Notes: generated by a model not told the origin, from the sequence alone. Shown: positions 48,357 to 57,018, counted from the stretch's first letter. The stretch: DNA of 64,000 bases from an uncultured Coriobacteriaceae bacterium (GCA_902768975.1 CACXMZ010000005.1:124001-188000); one strand, 5' to 3'. Program-made: numbers and translations.

Positions 48357-49901
48357 ATGACTGAATCGCAAACACTTCGACTTCCCGTTGCCCTCATTAT
48401 CATGGACGGCTTTGGCCTCGGCGAGCCTGGGCCCTATAATGCCATCGACCAGGCCCAGACGCCCTGTCTCGATTCGCTCTTTGAGCAGTTCTCGTGGCTG
48501 CCTATCCATGCTTCCGGTGAATGGGTGGGCCTGCCTGAAGGCCAGATGGGCAATTCCGAGGTAGGCCACCTTAATATTGGGGCAGGCCGTATTGTGTACC
48601 AGGAACTCACGCGCATCAACAAAGCCTGCCGCGACGGCTCCATTGCTCATAACGAGGTTATCAATGCGGCGATCGATGTGGTTAAGAGCAAGGGTTCAGT
48701 TCTTCATTTCATGGGTTTACTTTCCGATGGTGGCGTTCATTCATCAAACGAACATCTTTATGCGCTCCTGCGCCATGCTGCTCAAAGCGGCGTAGATAAC
48801 GTACACATACACTGTTTCATGGACGGCCGCGATGTTTCACCCACCAGTGGAAAGGCATACGTTGAAGAATTGCTGGTCGTGATTGAAGAATGTCGTGCAC
48901 TTGGCTGTGACATGCACATTGCAAGCATCGAAGGGCGCTACTACGCTATGGACCGCGACAACCGCTGGGAGCGTGTCGAACAGGCCTACCGTTGTATAGC
49001 GCACTGCGAACCCTATTCTGAACTCGAGCCCCTTGCCTATGTTGAACAGTCCTACGAACAAGATATAACAGATGAATTCATTGTTCCCGCTTCTTTCACT
49101 CATCGGGGCGTTCACAATGAAGATGCCACTATCTTCTTTAACTTCAGGCCCGACCGTGCGCGTGAATTAACCCATTGTTTTTGCGACCGCGAAGCCTTTG
49201 AAGGTCTGAAAACACTTCGTCCGCATTTCGTCTGTTTAACAGAATATGACCCGCATATTCCTGCCCCAATTGCCTTCCCAAAGACCTTCCCAAGCAATGT
49301 ATTTGCCGACGTACTTTCGGCTTCTGACCTGCGCCAATATCATATCGCTGAAACGGAAAAGTATGCCCATGTCACCTTCTTCTTAAATGGTGGCATAGAA
49401 GAAGAAAAGCAGGGCGAAAAGCGCGTACTCATTCCGAGCCCAAAGGTTGCAACCTACGACCTTCAGCCCGAAATGAGCGAACCTGAAGTTGCCAATACCT
49501 TAAGCCAGGCAATCGAAAATAACGAAGCCGATGTCTACATCGTGAACTTTGCTAATTGCGACATGGTGGGGCATACAGGTGTGCTCGAAGCGTCCATCAA
49601 GGCGGTAGAAGCGGTTGATTCTGGTATTGCAGAAGTCCTGGCGGCGCTCGAACGTAAACAGGGCGTAGCTATTGTGACGGCCGACCATGGCAATGCCGAC
49701 ATCATGGCAACGAGCGAAGGGCAACCCTATACGGCCCATACCAATAATATGGTACCTATGATTCTGGTTGATTATTCAGAATCTGGTCTCACCCTTAAGG
49801 AAGGAACCGAAGGGGCCCTCTGTAATCTTTCGCCTACCTTGCTTGACATTATTGGAATAGAAAAGCCAGAAGAAATGGAAGCAGAATCTCTTCTTGCATA
49901 A
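48357..49901 (+). CDS. gpmI: 2,3-bisphosphoglycerate-independent phosphoglycerate mutase
   Basis: Protein of 514 residues, the manganese-type mutase, full length. It converts 3- to 2-phosphoglycerate. The metal- and phosphate-binding MDGFGLGEPG is near 17, the phospho-serine loop GQMGNSEVGHLNIGAGR is near 62-78, GRDVSPTSG near 155, NFRPDRARE near 260, and ADHGNADIM near 440. It is the last enzyme of the operon; eno and pyk are not in the window. Confidence 0.97.
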   Translation: MTESQTLRLPVALIIMDGFGLGEPGPYNAIDQAQTPCLDSLFEQFSWLPIHASGEWVGLPEGQMGNSEVGHLNIGAGRIVYQELTRINKACRDGSIAHNEVINAAIDVVKSKGSVLHFMGLLSDGGVHSSNEHLYALLRHAAQSGVDNVHIHCFMDGRDVSPTSGKAYVEELLVVIEECRALGCDMHIASIEGRYYAMDRDNRWERVEQAYRCIAHCEPYSELEPLAYVEQSYEQDITDEFIVPASFTHRGVHNEDATIFFNFRPDRARELTHCFCDREAFEGLKTLRPHFVCLTEYDPHIPAPIAFPKTFPSNVFADVLSASDLRQYHIAETEKYAHVTFFLNGGIEEEKQGEKRVLIPSPKVATYDLQPEMSEPEVANTLSQAIENNEADVYIVNFANCDMVGHTGVLEASIKAVEAVDSGIAEVLAALERKQGVAIVTADHGNADIMATSEGQPYTAHTNNMVPMILVDYSESGLTLKEGTEGALCNLSPTLLDIIGIEKPEEMEAESLLA

Positions 49902-49922
49902 GTGGGGAAGGGATACTATAAT
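49894..49922 (+). promoter_or_regulatory. Promoter of secG
   Basis: TTGCAT (49894-49899), a 17-base spacer and a perfect TATAAT (49917-49922) overlap the end of gpmI. The start point would be near 49930, giving secG a leader of nearly 40 bases and separating it from the glycolytic operon. Confidence 0.7.
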
Positions 49923-49967
49923 TTCACACTTGCGTATTAAAGCAATTTGTAAGAGAAAGAGTTTGTC

Positions 49968-50219
49968 TTGAACGCGTTGGTCATATTGTTCATTATTTTG
50001 CTTGTCATTTCAGGCGTTGGTCTGATTGCTTTTATTATGCTGCATTCTGGTAAGGGTACGGGCGTTTCTGACGCTATCGCATCTTCGCTGTATTCTTCCC
50101 AGTCTGGTACAAGCATTATTGAAAAGAACCTCGATCGTATTACGATCGTATTTGCGATTATCTTTATCGTCTCCCTTTTGGTGCTCATGATTATCTACCC
50201 GAAGGGAACCATTGGCTAG
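49968..50219 (+). CDS. secG: Preprotein translocase subunit SecG
   Basis: Small membrane protein of 83 residues with two hydrophobic helices (about 2-25 and 54-78) and the conserved loop IMLHSGKGTGVSDAIASSLYSSQSGTS split over 25-51. It is the accessory subunit of the SecYEG channel. The start is TTG at 49968, with purine-rich AAGAGAAAGAG upstream. secG after the gap-pgk-tpi genes is a common order. Confidence 0.93.
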   Translation: MNALVILFIILLVISGVGLIAFIMLHSGKGTGVSDAIASSLYSSQSGTSIIEKNLDRITIVFAIIFIVSLLVLMIIYPKGTIG

Positions 50220-50241
50220 GCACAATTGTGCTCAGCATTTT

Positions 50242-50329
50242 GTCGGAGTGGTGGAATGGCAGACACGCTAGCTTGAGGTGCTAGTGCCCGAAACTGGGTG
50301 TGCGGGTTCAAATCCCGCCTCCGACACCA
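50242..50329 (+). tRNA. tRNA-Leu(GAG)
   Basis: 88-nt class II tRNA with a long variable arm and CCA encoded. The acceptor stem is GTCGGAG/CTCCGAC, the anticodon stem is CTAGC/GCTAG and loop TTGAGGT gives GAG, reading CUC and CUU. The T arm is GCGGG-TTCAAAT-CCCGC. Confidence 0.96.
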
Positions 50330-50338
50330 GAAAACTTA

Positions 50339-50367
50339 CAGGTCCAAACATGATTGGACCTGTTTTT
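50339..50367 (+). terminator. Terminator after tRNA-Leu
   Basis: A perfect 9-bp stem (CAGGTCCAA/TTGGACCTG) with a 6-base loop and five T, 9 bases after the tRNA. Confidence 0.93.
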
Positions 50368-50386
50368 ATTTCATCTTAGTTTGTTA

Positions 50387-50401
50387 GGCGGGATTTGAAC
50401 C
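50387..50401 (-). repeat. Inverted 15-nt copy of the tRNA-Leu T arm
   Basis: GGCGGGATTTGAACC is the exact reverse complement of 50305-50319, the T-arm and acceptor junction of tRNA-Leu. It stands alone; the following bases do not continue a tRNA. It may be a relic of a tRNA-targeted insertion or a chance match. The rest of 50402-50480 shows no gene. Confidence 0.5.
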
Positions 50402-50480
50402 GATGAGATGGAATATCGCCGTAAGAAGGCCTTCTAGAATGAGCAGGGGGCGTATCTCTTTTTCATAACCTTTGTTCAGG

Positions 50481-50486
50481 TATAAT
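50481..50486 (+). promoter_or_regulatory. -10 box of the FAD dehydrogenase gene
   Basis: A perfect TATAAT lies 36 bases before the ATG, with no clear -35 at 16-18 bases. The leader has GAGGGAAGGAAGG, a strong ribosome binding site. Confidence 0.6.
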
Positions 50487-50522
50487 AGGGACAGTAGGAA
50501 CTAAGAGGGAAGGAAGGCTATC

Positions 50523-51947
50523 ATGAGCAATTATCAACCGCTCACCCAAGAACTTGCCCAAGAACTTGAAAAGATTGTTGGATCCAGTGACTTCCAGATT
50601 GGCGAAGGTATCAATCCCGACTTCTGGCACGACGAGATGCCTATCTATGGTTCGCATTCCCCTGAGGCTGTAGTGTTTCCTGCGAACACCGAAGAGGTTT
50701 CGCAGATTATGAAACTCTGCTACGACAACGACATTCCTGTTACTGTGCGCGGTGCAGGTACTGGTCTGGTCGGTGGCTGCACGCCTCTGCATGGTGGCGT
50801 GGTCATGTGTATGATGAACATGAACCAGATCCTGGAATACGATATGAAGAACTTCAACGTACGCGTCCAGCCAGGTGTGCTGTTGAGCGAACTCGCCGCT
50901 GATGCCGAAGCACACGATTTGCTCTACGCACCTGACCCCGGCCAGAAGCTGTCTTCAATCGGCGGTAATGTCAGCACGAACGCTGGTGGCATGCGCGCCG
51001 TTAAGTACGGCACCACGCGCGATCACGTGTTGGCCATTACCGCAGTTATGCCCAACGGCGAAGTGCTCGAAATCGGTCGTCCAGTAACTAAGATTAGCTC
51101 GGGTTACAGCTTGCTGCACCTTATCATTGGTTCAGAGGGCACACTTGCCGTTATTACCGAGCTTACGATGAAGGTCTTACCACTTCCGCATGCTGATCTC
51201 AGCCTCATCCTGCCTTACGAAGATTTGGAGACCGCCATCGAGACCGTGCCACTGATTCGCATGGCCGGCCTTGATCCACGTTCCATTGAGTTCATGGAGC
51301 GCGACATTGTGGACTCCACGGCAGAGTATACAAATAAGAAGGTATTCCCGACCGAGGTAGAAGGCCGTGAAGCAGGCGCTTACCTGCTCGTTACCTTTGA
51401 TGGCAGCGACGAAGAAGAACTCATGGCGCGCGCTGAAGCACTGTCTGAAATCGCCTACGAGTCGGGCGCCTTTGAGGTATTCGTGGTTGATCATCCTTCA
51501 CAGAAAGCTGACGTATGGGATGCTCGCAGTTCCTTCTTGACGGTTATCGAAAGCGAACCTGGTCTCCTTGATGAAATGGACGTGGTAGTGCCGCCGGACA
51601 AGACGGCTATCTTCCTGCGCTATGTCCACGATGTGGGCGACTCACACGGTATGCGCATTCGTTCCTTCGGGCATATCGGCGACGGAAACCTGCACATTTA
51701 TTGTGTGAAGGAATCTGACGACCAACAGGCATTCTTGGCTGAGTCGGCCGAGATTATGAAGGCCGCTTATGCTAAGTGCGAAGAACTTGGCGGTGCCATT
51801 TCTGGTGAACATGGTATCGGGTACGCAAAGAAGCAATACCTGGCTGATGCAGTCGGCAGCACGCAGATGAATCTGATGGCAGGCATCAAGCAGATTTTCG
51901 ACCCCAAGGGCATTTTGAATCCCGGCAAGGTCTGCACCGAACTATAA
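50523..51947 (+). CDS. FAD-binding 2-hydroxyacid dehydrogenase (GlcD/D-lactate type)
   Basis: Protein of 474 residues. The PCMH-type FAD domain shows RGAGTGLVGGCTPLHGGVV (near 74-92), the YAPDPGQKLSSIGGNVSTNAGG stretch (split over about 137-158) and GSEGTLAVITELTMKVLP. The C-terminal domain has SFGHIGDGNLHIY and SGEHGIGYAKKQYL. It should oxidise glycolate, D-lactate or a similar acid; relatives in anaerobes work with electron-transfer flavoprotein. No glcE/F or etf genes are beside it. By eye it uses more GAG and GAT codons than its neighbours, and it sits between a tRNA-Leu and a tRNA cluster, so it may have been acquired. Confidence 0.9.
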   Translation: MSNYQPLTQELAQELEKIVGSSDFQIGEGINPDFWHDEMPIYGSHSPEAVVFPANTEEVSQIMKLCYDNDIPVTVRGAGTGLVGGCTPLHGGVVMCMMNMNQILEYDMKNFNVRVQPGVLLSELAADAEAHDLLYAPDPGQKLSSIGGNVSTNAGGMRAVKYGTTRDHVLAITAVMPNGEVLEIGRPVTKISSGYSLLHLIIGSEGTLAVITELTMKVLPLPHADLSLILPYEDLETAIETVPLIRMAGLDPRSIEFMERDIVDSTAEYTNKKVFPTEVEGREAGAYLLVTFDGSDEEELMARAEALSEIAYESGAFEVFVVDHPSQKADVWDARSSFLTVIESEPGLLDEMDVVVPPDKTAIFLRYVHDVGDSHGMRIRSFGHIGDGNLHIYCVKESDDQQAFLAESAEIMKAAYAKCEELGGAISGEHGIGYAKKQYLADAVGSTQMNLMAGIKQIFDPKGILNPGKVCTEL

Positions 51948-51990
51948 AGAAATGCAAACTGCAACATTTTCAATTTTTTGCGATTAGTAC

Positions 51991-52019
51991 TTGCACAGAA
52001 GGGAAGCTTTTACTAGAAT
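51991..52019 (+). promoter_or_regulatory. Promoter of the tRNA-Gly/Cys cluster
   Basis: TTGCAC (51991-51996), a 17-base spacer and TAGAAT (52014-52019), with the tRNA-Gly 5' end 13 bases further on. This is a good match in sequence, spacing and position. Confidence 0.75.
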
Positions 52020-52032
52020 AGCTTTTCGCTAT

Positions 52033-52108
52033 GCGGACATGGCTCAGCTGGTAGAGCACCACCTTGCCAAGGTGGGGGTCGCGGGTTCGAACCCCGTTGT
52101 CCGCTCCA
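52033..52108 (+). tRNA. tRNA-Gly(GCC)
   Basis: 76-nt cloverleaf with CCA encoded. The acceptor stem is GCGGACA/TGTCCGC, the anticodon stem CCACC/GGTGG with loop TTGCCAA gives GCC, and the T loop is TTCGAAC. Confidence 0.97.
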
Positions 52109-52116
52109 GTGTATAC

Positions 52117-52150
52117 GAGAGCCGGCCGAAAAACACTTCAGCCGGCTTTC
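52117..52150 (+). terminator. Hairpin between tRNA-Gly and tRNA-Cys
   Basis: A stem of about 10 bp (GAGAGCCGGC/GCCGGCTTTC, with one G-U pair) has a 14-base loop and is followed by TTTT. It could end the tRNA-Gly transcript or act as a processing or attenuation point before tRNA-Cys. Confidence 0.7.
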
Positions 52151-52165
52151 TTTTGAAAAGGGAAT

Positions 52166-52239
52166 GGCGACGTGGCCAAGTGGTAAGGCAGAGGCCTGCA
52201 AAGCCTTTACCCCCGGTTCGAATCCGGGCGTCGCCTCCA
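52166..52239 (+). tRNA. tRNA-Cys(GCA)
   Basis: 74-nt cloverleaf with CCA encoded. The acceptor stem is GGCGACG/CGTCGCC, and the anticodon loop CTGCAAA gives GCA. It lies 57 bases after tRNA-Gly. Confidence 0.96.
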
Positions 52240-52259
52240 AAAACTGGACTATCTTGCGG

Positions 52260-52265
52260 TAGAAT
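52260..52265 (+). promoter_or_regulatory. -10 box of tRNA-Val(GAC)
   Basis: TAGAAT lies 14 bases before the tRNA 5' end, at the expected distance. No clear -35 is seen, so the tRNA may also be read from upstream. Confidence 0.45.
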
Positions 52266-52279
52266 AGCAGTTGCCTTTG

Positions 52280-52355
<76 letters not shown>

Positions 52356-52363
52356 ACACTTCA

Positions 52364-52400
52364 GAAGGTCAGAGTCATTCATGCTCTGGCTTTCTTTTTT
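52364..52400 (+). terminator. Terminator after the tRNA cluster
   Basis: An 11-bp stem (GAAGGTCAGAG/CTCTGGCTTTC with two G-U pairs), a 9-base loop and six T, 9 bases after tRNA-Val. The 110 bases between it and the next gene show nothing else I can name. Confidence 0.9.
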
Positions 52401-52510
52401 AGAGAAGCAATGCTGCGATTCTTCATTTTAAATAATGCTTCACTGAGCTCAAGCTTCGGCACCTAGCTTGATAGAATACAAAGCAAAGATAAGCCACCAG
52501 AAAGAACGTC

Positions 52511-53764
52511 ATGGAAACAGAACTTCGCAAACAGTTCACGCCAGGGAAGGGCACTCTTGCCACCTTGGTCCTGGTTGCCATGCTCAATGTATTGGGGGGT
52601 GCCGCAGTAGCGCCGGCCCTCCCTGCTATGAGTCTTGCTTTTCCAGAAGCGTCTGAAGCCATAATCTCGCTTGTGATTACCCTTCCTTCCTTAGCCGTGG
52701 CGCTTTCAGGGTTGTTTGTTGGCATAATCGCCGACCGTATTGGAAAAGCTCGTACGCTGGTTATTTCCCTTGTGGTCTTTACGGCAATGGGCCTTTCAGG
52801 TCTTATTGCCCCCACGCTTGAACTGCTGCTCCTCGGCCGGTTTATTCTCGGCATAGCTATTGCTGGTATCGCTACCGCTTCTGCCGCTCTTGCGTCTGAA
52901 TACTACGACGAAGGCATGCGCGCAAAAGTCTATGGGTGGCAAAGTGCTGCTTCGGGCGTCAGCGTGCTCATACTTGAAACGAGCGGCGGCTTTCTTTCAC
53001 TTTTGGGCTGGCGTGCGCCCTTCCTCGTTTATCTTGTTGGCTTCGTTCTGCTCCTGTTGGCCGCATTGTTCATTCGAGAAGCTAATCTGGCTTCTACTGC
53101 GGATGACGCTGCGGAAACTCCCAAGCTTTCTTCGACCCCTGCTGACGAAAGACTAGAAGCATCCACTGTTGTAAAGGCTCAAAGCCAAAAGGGTCTTTTG
53201 CAGGCCGTAAGCTTCGTAGTAATTGCCTGCTTCGTGGCTGCGTTCCTTTCCCAGACCATGTCATATCTTGTGCCCTCAAAAATGCCTTATCTAATTACCA
53301 CCTTTGGGGAAAGCTCACTTGTTTCAGGGCTGTTTCTTGGTGGTTTTGGCATTGCTAATATCATCGGTTCGCTTGCAAGCCCACGCTTGCAAGATCAAGT
53401 TCCTCATTCGCTCATAGTATGCAGCTGTTTTATTTCGATGGCATTGGGCTGCGTGCTTATGTCTGTTGCCCCGGGTATTTGGGTAGTTCTTGCGGGCGCT
53501 GTATTTATTGGCCTAGGCGTGGGTTGCGCCACGCCGCTTCTTATGGCTCTTGTTGCCGCACGGTCGACCCATGAAACTTCTGGAAAGCACATGGGCGCCC
53601 TTGCCATGGCGTGCAACCTGGGCCAATTCGCTTGTACCTTATTGGCTGGGACCGTGATGGCTTTTGCCGGTACGCAACAGGCAGTCTTTGCCGTAGCAGC
53701 TCTCATTGGCGTCGCCGCTGCCATAATGGCGCTCATCTTACGTAAGCGCATTGATGCCAGCTAA
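52511..53764 (+). CDS. Major facilitator superfamily transporter
   Basis: Membrane protein of 417 residues with about 12 spans in two halves, and a polar loop near 195-225 in the middle. The loop between spans 2 and 3 has GIIADRIGKAR (near 75), the MFS motif A, and GRFILGIAIAGI follows. It resembles drug/proton exporters of the DHA1 type, but the substrate cannot be told. It stands alone, convergent with the fumarase genes. Confidence 0.88.
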   Translation: METELRKQFTPGKGTLATLVLVAMLNVLGGAAVAPALPAMSLAFPEASEAIISLVITLPSLAVALSGLFVGIIADRIGKARTLVISLVVFTAMGLSGLIAPTLELLLLGRFILGIAIAGIATASAALASEYYDEGMRAKVYGWQSAASGVSVLILETSGGFLSLLGWRAPFLVYLVGFVLLLLAALFIREANLASTADDAAETPKLSSTPADERLEASTVVKAQSQKGLLQAVSFVVIACFVAAFLSQTMSYLVPSKMPYLITTFGESSLVSGLFLGGFGIANIIGSLASPRLQDQVPHSLIVCSCFISMALGCVLMSVAPGIWVVLAGAVFIGLGVGCATPLLMALVAARSTHETSGKHMGALAMACNLGQFACTLLAGTVMAFAGTQQAVFAVAALIGVAAAIMALILRKRIDAS

Positions 53765-53898
53765 ACAAGCTACGCAAGGGCAGATGGGGGGCGCTTACTA
53801 CCTTCTTCAAGGGCGGGACGAAAATGGCAAACGCACACTGTGGCCAGCAGCGCATGCTAGCTTAATCTTCCTTCGTAGCCTGCAGAGCGTTCTGGGGA

Positions 53899-54453
53899 CT
53901 ATTGTGCGAAACGCCGCGGGCCTTCTTCGTAGATGTTGTGGCCCGAAGGGTCGATGGCAACCATACAAGGATAATTGATCACCTTAAGCCGACGAATGGC
54001 TTCTGGTCCTAAATCTTCATAGGCAACTATTTCAGCTTCAAAAATGCTTTGAGCCGTTAAAGCTGCAGCACCACCAACGGCGGCAAAGTAAACGGCACCG
54101 TGCTTCTTCATAGCTTCAATGACTTCGTGCGAACGGGGCCCTTTTCCCACCATGCCAATTAAGCCAGCATCCAAGAGGGCAGGGGTGTAGGCGTCCATAC
54201 GGCCCGAAGTCGTTGGCCCGCAAGACCCGATTGGGCTTCCGGGTTTAGCGGGACTAGGCCCCGCGTAGTAAATAATGCTGCCTGCTATTTCGAAAGGAAG
54301 GCCCTGGCGTGCTTCCAGGGCGTCTATAAGGCGTTTATGCGCCGCGTCGCGCGCGGTATAGATAGTTCCCGTTATTTCCACCATGTCGCCCATATGAAGG
54401 CCTGAAAACGCTTCAGGTGAAAAGGGTTCAGTAAGTTTGATGATGTCGCTCAC
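53899..54453 (-). CDS. fumB: Fumarate hydratase class I, beta subunit
   Basis: Protein of 184 residues of the Fe-S hydro-lyase beta family. It shows GDMVEITGTIYTARDAAHKRL, IIYYAGPSPAKPGSPIGSCGPTTSGRMD (split near 63-90) and GKGPRSHEVIEAMKKHG. With the alpha subunit it interconverts fumarate and malate using an oxygen-sensitive 4Fe-4S cluster. L(+)-tartrate dehydratase has the same layout and cannot be ruled out. The start is GTG, with a 4-base overlap with the alpha gene. Confidence 0.88.
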   Translation of the reverse strand: MSDIIKLTEPFSPEAFSGLHMGDMVEITGTIYTARDAAHKRLIDALEARQGLPFEIAGSIIYYAGPSPAKPGSPIGSCGPTTSGRMDAYTPALLDAGLIGMVGKGPRSHEVIEAMKKHGAVYFAAVGGAAALTAQSIFEAEIVAYEDLGPEAIRRLKVINYPCMVAIDPSGHNIYEEGPRRFAQ

Positions 54454-55301
54454 AAAACCACCTGCTTATGACGCGCCACGTGGCAATTCAGACTCACGCC
54501 AACGGGGAGCATGGCTATATGCGTTGGGAAGTATTCAATGTGAACCGCAAGGGCTGTTGTAGTTCCCCCAAAGCCCTGGGGTCCAATACCTGAAGCATTG
54601 ATGCGCTCCAGTAATTCCTTTTCAAGTTCCGCATAGGCTTCATTTGGGTTGGACTGCCCTGCGGGGCGCGCAAGTGCAATTTTGGAAAGCTCGAGGGCAT
54701 ATTCTGAATTGCCCCCAATACCAACGCCAACAATAGTCGGTGGGCAGGGGTTACCTCCTGCATTTACCACAGTGTTATAGACAAAGTCTTTAACGGCTTC
54801 TATGCCCTGGGCCGGTTTGAGCATGGCAAGCGCACTCATGTTTTCCGACCCACCGCCCTTGGGCATAAGGGTAATCTTCAATTCGTTGCCCGCTACCACG
54901 CGGTAATGAATAATCGCAGGCGTATTGTCCTGGGTGTTTACGCGTTCGAAAAGCGGTTCGTCCACCAGCGACTTACGCAAATACGCATCTTTATAAGCTT
55001 TTGCGACGCCCTTTTGGATGGCGTCATCAAGCCTTCCGTCCACAATGCGTACATCTTGACCTAATTCAACAAACACAAGCACAAGGCCCGTGTCCTGGCA
55101 CAGAGGCATACGCTCTTCATGGGCTATGGTGGTATTTGCAGCAATTTTGTCGAGCGCCCAGCGGCCTAACTCAGAGGCTTCTCTCTGACGAGCCCTTTCA
55201 AGGCTGGCTTGGACGTCTTCAGGCAAATCAAAAGCTGCAGAAACGCAGAGCGATTCAACCGCTTCAGAAATATCGGACGCATAAATTGTTTTTTGCTCCA
55301 T
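54450..55301 (-). CDS. fumA: Fumarate hydratase class I, alpha subunit
   Basis: Protein of 283 residues of the Fe-S hydro-lyase alpha family. Cluster-binding cysteines are in MPLCQDTGL (near 63), PKGGGSENMSAL (near 147) and a later NPCPPTIVGVGIGGN (near 182). The two-subunit class I enzyme is typical of anaerobes and fits a fumarate/malate branch of fermentation or fumarate respiration. AGGTGA lies before the ATG. It is upstream of the beta gene in the same transcript. Confidence 0.9.
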   Translation of the reverse strand: MEQKTIYASDISEAVESLCVSAAFDLPEDVQASLERARQREASELGRWALDKIAANTTIAHEERMPLCQDTGLVLVFVELGQDVRIVDGRLDDAIQKGVAKAYKDAYLRKSLVDEPLFERVNTQDNTPAIIHYRVVAGNELKITLMPKGGGSENMSALAMLKPAQGIEAVKDFVYNTVVNAGGNPCPPTIVGVGIGGNSEYALELSKIALARPAGQSNPNEAYAELEKELLERINASGIGPQGFGGTTTALAVHIEYFPTHIAMLPVGVSLNCHVARHKQVVL

Positions 55302-55363
55302 GGTTCACCTAACAAACAATGCGTAATTGACTGTGACAAACTTAAGTGCTTCATTTTGCTTAA

Positions 55364-55376
55364 GGTATACTATACC
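55364..55376. promoter_or_regulatory. 13-bp palindrome overlapping the -10 of the next gene
   Basis: GGTATACTATACC is a perfect inverted repeat about a central C, 20 bases upstream of the plus-strand unknown gene and 62 bases upstream of fumA. It contains TATACT, a likely -10 box, so it may be both promoter and operator, or a chance palindrome of a -10 box. Confidence 0.4.
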
Positions 55377-55396
55377 GCGAACTTAAAGGAGCATAT

Positions 55397-56185
55397 GTGG
55401 ACAACGAAGCAAACATAGATTCTAGCCTAGCGCAGCCCGGGGCTACGCATTACATGAATGCGCCTGCGCTGCAGCGGGGCTTGCACATGCCGTCTCGCGT
55501 GAAGCTGTTCATCGCCTTGCTCGGTCTTGCTGGTCTAATTGTGGCCGCTATTTTTGGCTTCCGCGCCTACGACACGATTGCCAATGCCCCTTCTCGTTAT
55601 GCTGAAAGCATTAACGAAGCTATACATACCGGTCCTGGTCTTGAACTGCCTGTCCTGAATAACTTCGTGGGAACCGATACTGCCACCATGCGTAATAGTT
55701 TCAGCGATTCGAAGTATTCAATTATCGATGTTCATGAAATGTATGACGACGCTGAAGAGGTCGACGAATTTACCCTTGACGTCGTTAAAGTACCATCCGA
55801 TATGGACCGCAAGCTTTCCGAAGAGCTCTTCAAGAAGTCACTTCGTCGTACCGGCGTGGTCGAGGCCGCTCATTTTCTTTCCGGTAGCTGGCGCTTTACG
55901 GCTGCCATGGCCGAAGGGACCGACATTAAGGTGAAATATGCAGAATTCGATTCTGCGACCATAGAAGAAGCGATTACCAAGGCCATTGCTGCCCAGGGGT
56001 GGAGTGATTCAACATTTGGGGAAGCGGGGGAAGACCAGTCGGGAAACACCTTCCAGAGCGGCACCATTACCATTAATGACCAGAATTTCAATTGGACGGT
56101 ATCCGCATGCCCGCTCGACGAAGTGTATAGCGTCAGTGGTCTACCTGAAAACTCCTTCTACATTGGCGCACGACTCGTAAGCTAG
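55397..56185 (+). CDS. Membrane-anchored protein of unknown function
   Basis: Protein of 262 residues. About 34 cytoplasmic residues are followed by one membrane span (about 36-57) and an acidic outer domain of about 200 residues with no cysteine except one near the end. I do not recognise a family. The start is GTG at 55397, 6 bases after AAAGGA. It ends 8 bases before the TerC gene, so it is probably co-transcribed and might assist it or simply share a promoter. Confidence 0.75.
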   Translation: MDNEANIDSSLAQPGATHYMNAPALQRGLHMPSRVKLFIALLGLAGLIVAAIFGFRAYDTIANAPSRYAESINEAIHTGPGLELPVLNNFVGTDTATMRNSFSDSKYSIIDVHEMYDDAEEVDEFTLDVVKVPSDMDRKLSEELFKKSLRRTGVVEAAHFLSGSWRFTAAMAEGTDIKVKYAEFDSATIEEAITKAIAAQGWSDSTFGEAGEDQSGNTFQSGTITINDQNFNWTVSACPLDEVYSVSGLPENSFYIGARLVS

Positions 56186-56193
56186 GTACAACC

Positions 56194-57018
56194 TTGATAG
56201 ATTTTTCAATTTTCACAACACCCGAGGCATGGATAAGCCTCGTTACACTTATCTTTCTTGAAATTGTTCTGGGCGTAGACAACATTGTCTTTATCGCCAT
56301 TACAACCGACCGCCTTCCTGAAAGCAAGCAGCACATTGGACGCAAGCTGGGTCTTGCGGGTGCCATGTTCATGCGCGTTCTCTTTTTATGCTTTGCTTCG
56401 TGGCTCGTTCATATGGTTGTTCCCGTCTTCAGTATTGACACCGGTATTTACAATCACGGCTTTTCCGTGCGCGACATTGTTCTGTTTTTAGGTGGAGCCT
56501 ATTTAATATTTAAGGGCATCAGTGAACTGCGCGAAATGTTCAAGCACATTGAAGTTGACGCGCCGGGAAGCGAAGAAGACGAAGGTACGCCGCGTCAGTG
56601 TATAGGCCTACCGCAAGCCATTGGCACCATCATGGTCATGGACCTCGTCTTTTCTATAGACTCAGTAATTACCGCTGTTGGCTTGGCAAATCATCTTATT
56701 ATCATGATCCTTGCCGTTATGATTGCCGTCATCATGATGATGGTGTTTATCGATCAAATCTCTGAATTCATTAATCGCCACGTCGAAATGAAAATACTCG
56801 CTTTGGTATTCATTGTTGCCATTGGTGTTTTACTTGTTTTGGACGGCGTGGGCATTACTTCTGGCATCGACGTACTCGACATGCATCTTGAAAAACTCAT
56901 GGTCTATTTCGCCATGGTCTTCGCCTTTGTGCTCGAAATCATTCAAATGCGTTACAGCAAGAAGGTGGAAGATATTCACGACCGCCTCTATGGCGACGAC
57001 GAACAGGTCGTAGACTAA
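56194..57018 (+). CDS. TerC family integral membrane protein
   Basis: Protein of 274 residues with about seven spans. The motifs EIVLGVDNIVFIAI (near 23-36) and VMDLVFSIDSVITAVG (near 150-165), each with acidic residues inside the membrane, define TerC/Alx proteins, linked to metal (manganese) export in known cases. The start is TTG at 56194. Its stop codon overlaps that of the convergent kinase gene. Confidence 0.9.
   Translation: MIDFSIFTTPEAWISLVTLIFLEIVLGVDNIVFIAITTDRLPESKQHIGRKLGLAGAMFMRVLFLCFASWLVHMVVPVFSIDTGIYNHGFSVRDIVLFLGGAYLIFKGISELREMFKHIEVDAPGSEEDEGTPRQCIGLPQAIGTIMVMDLVFSIDSVITAVGLANHLIIMILAVMIAVIMMMVFIDQISEFINRHVEMKILALVFIVAIGVLLVLDGVGITSGIDVLDMHLEKLMVYFAMVFAFVLEIIQMRYSKKVEDIHDRLYGDDEQVVD

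Noticed and set aside
50220-50231. Palindrome GCACAATTGTGC before tRNA-Leu
   Set aside because: Only 12 bases, with no T run and no clear promoter relation. It could be a weak secG terminator or chance, and I cannot support either.
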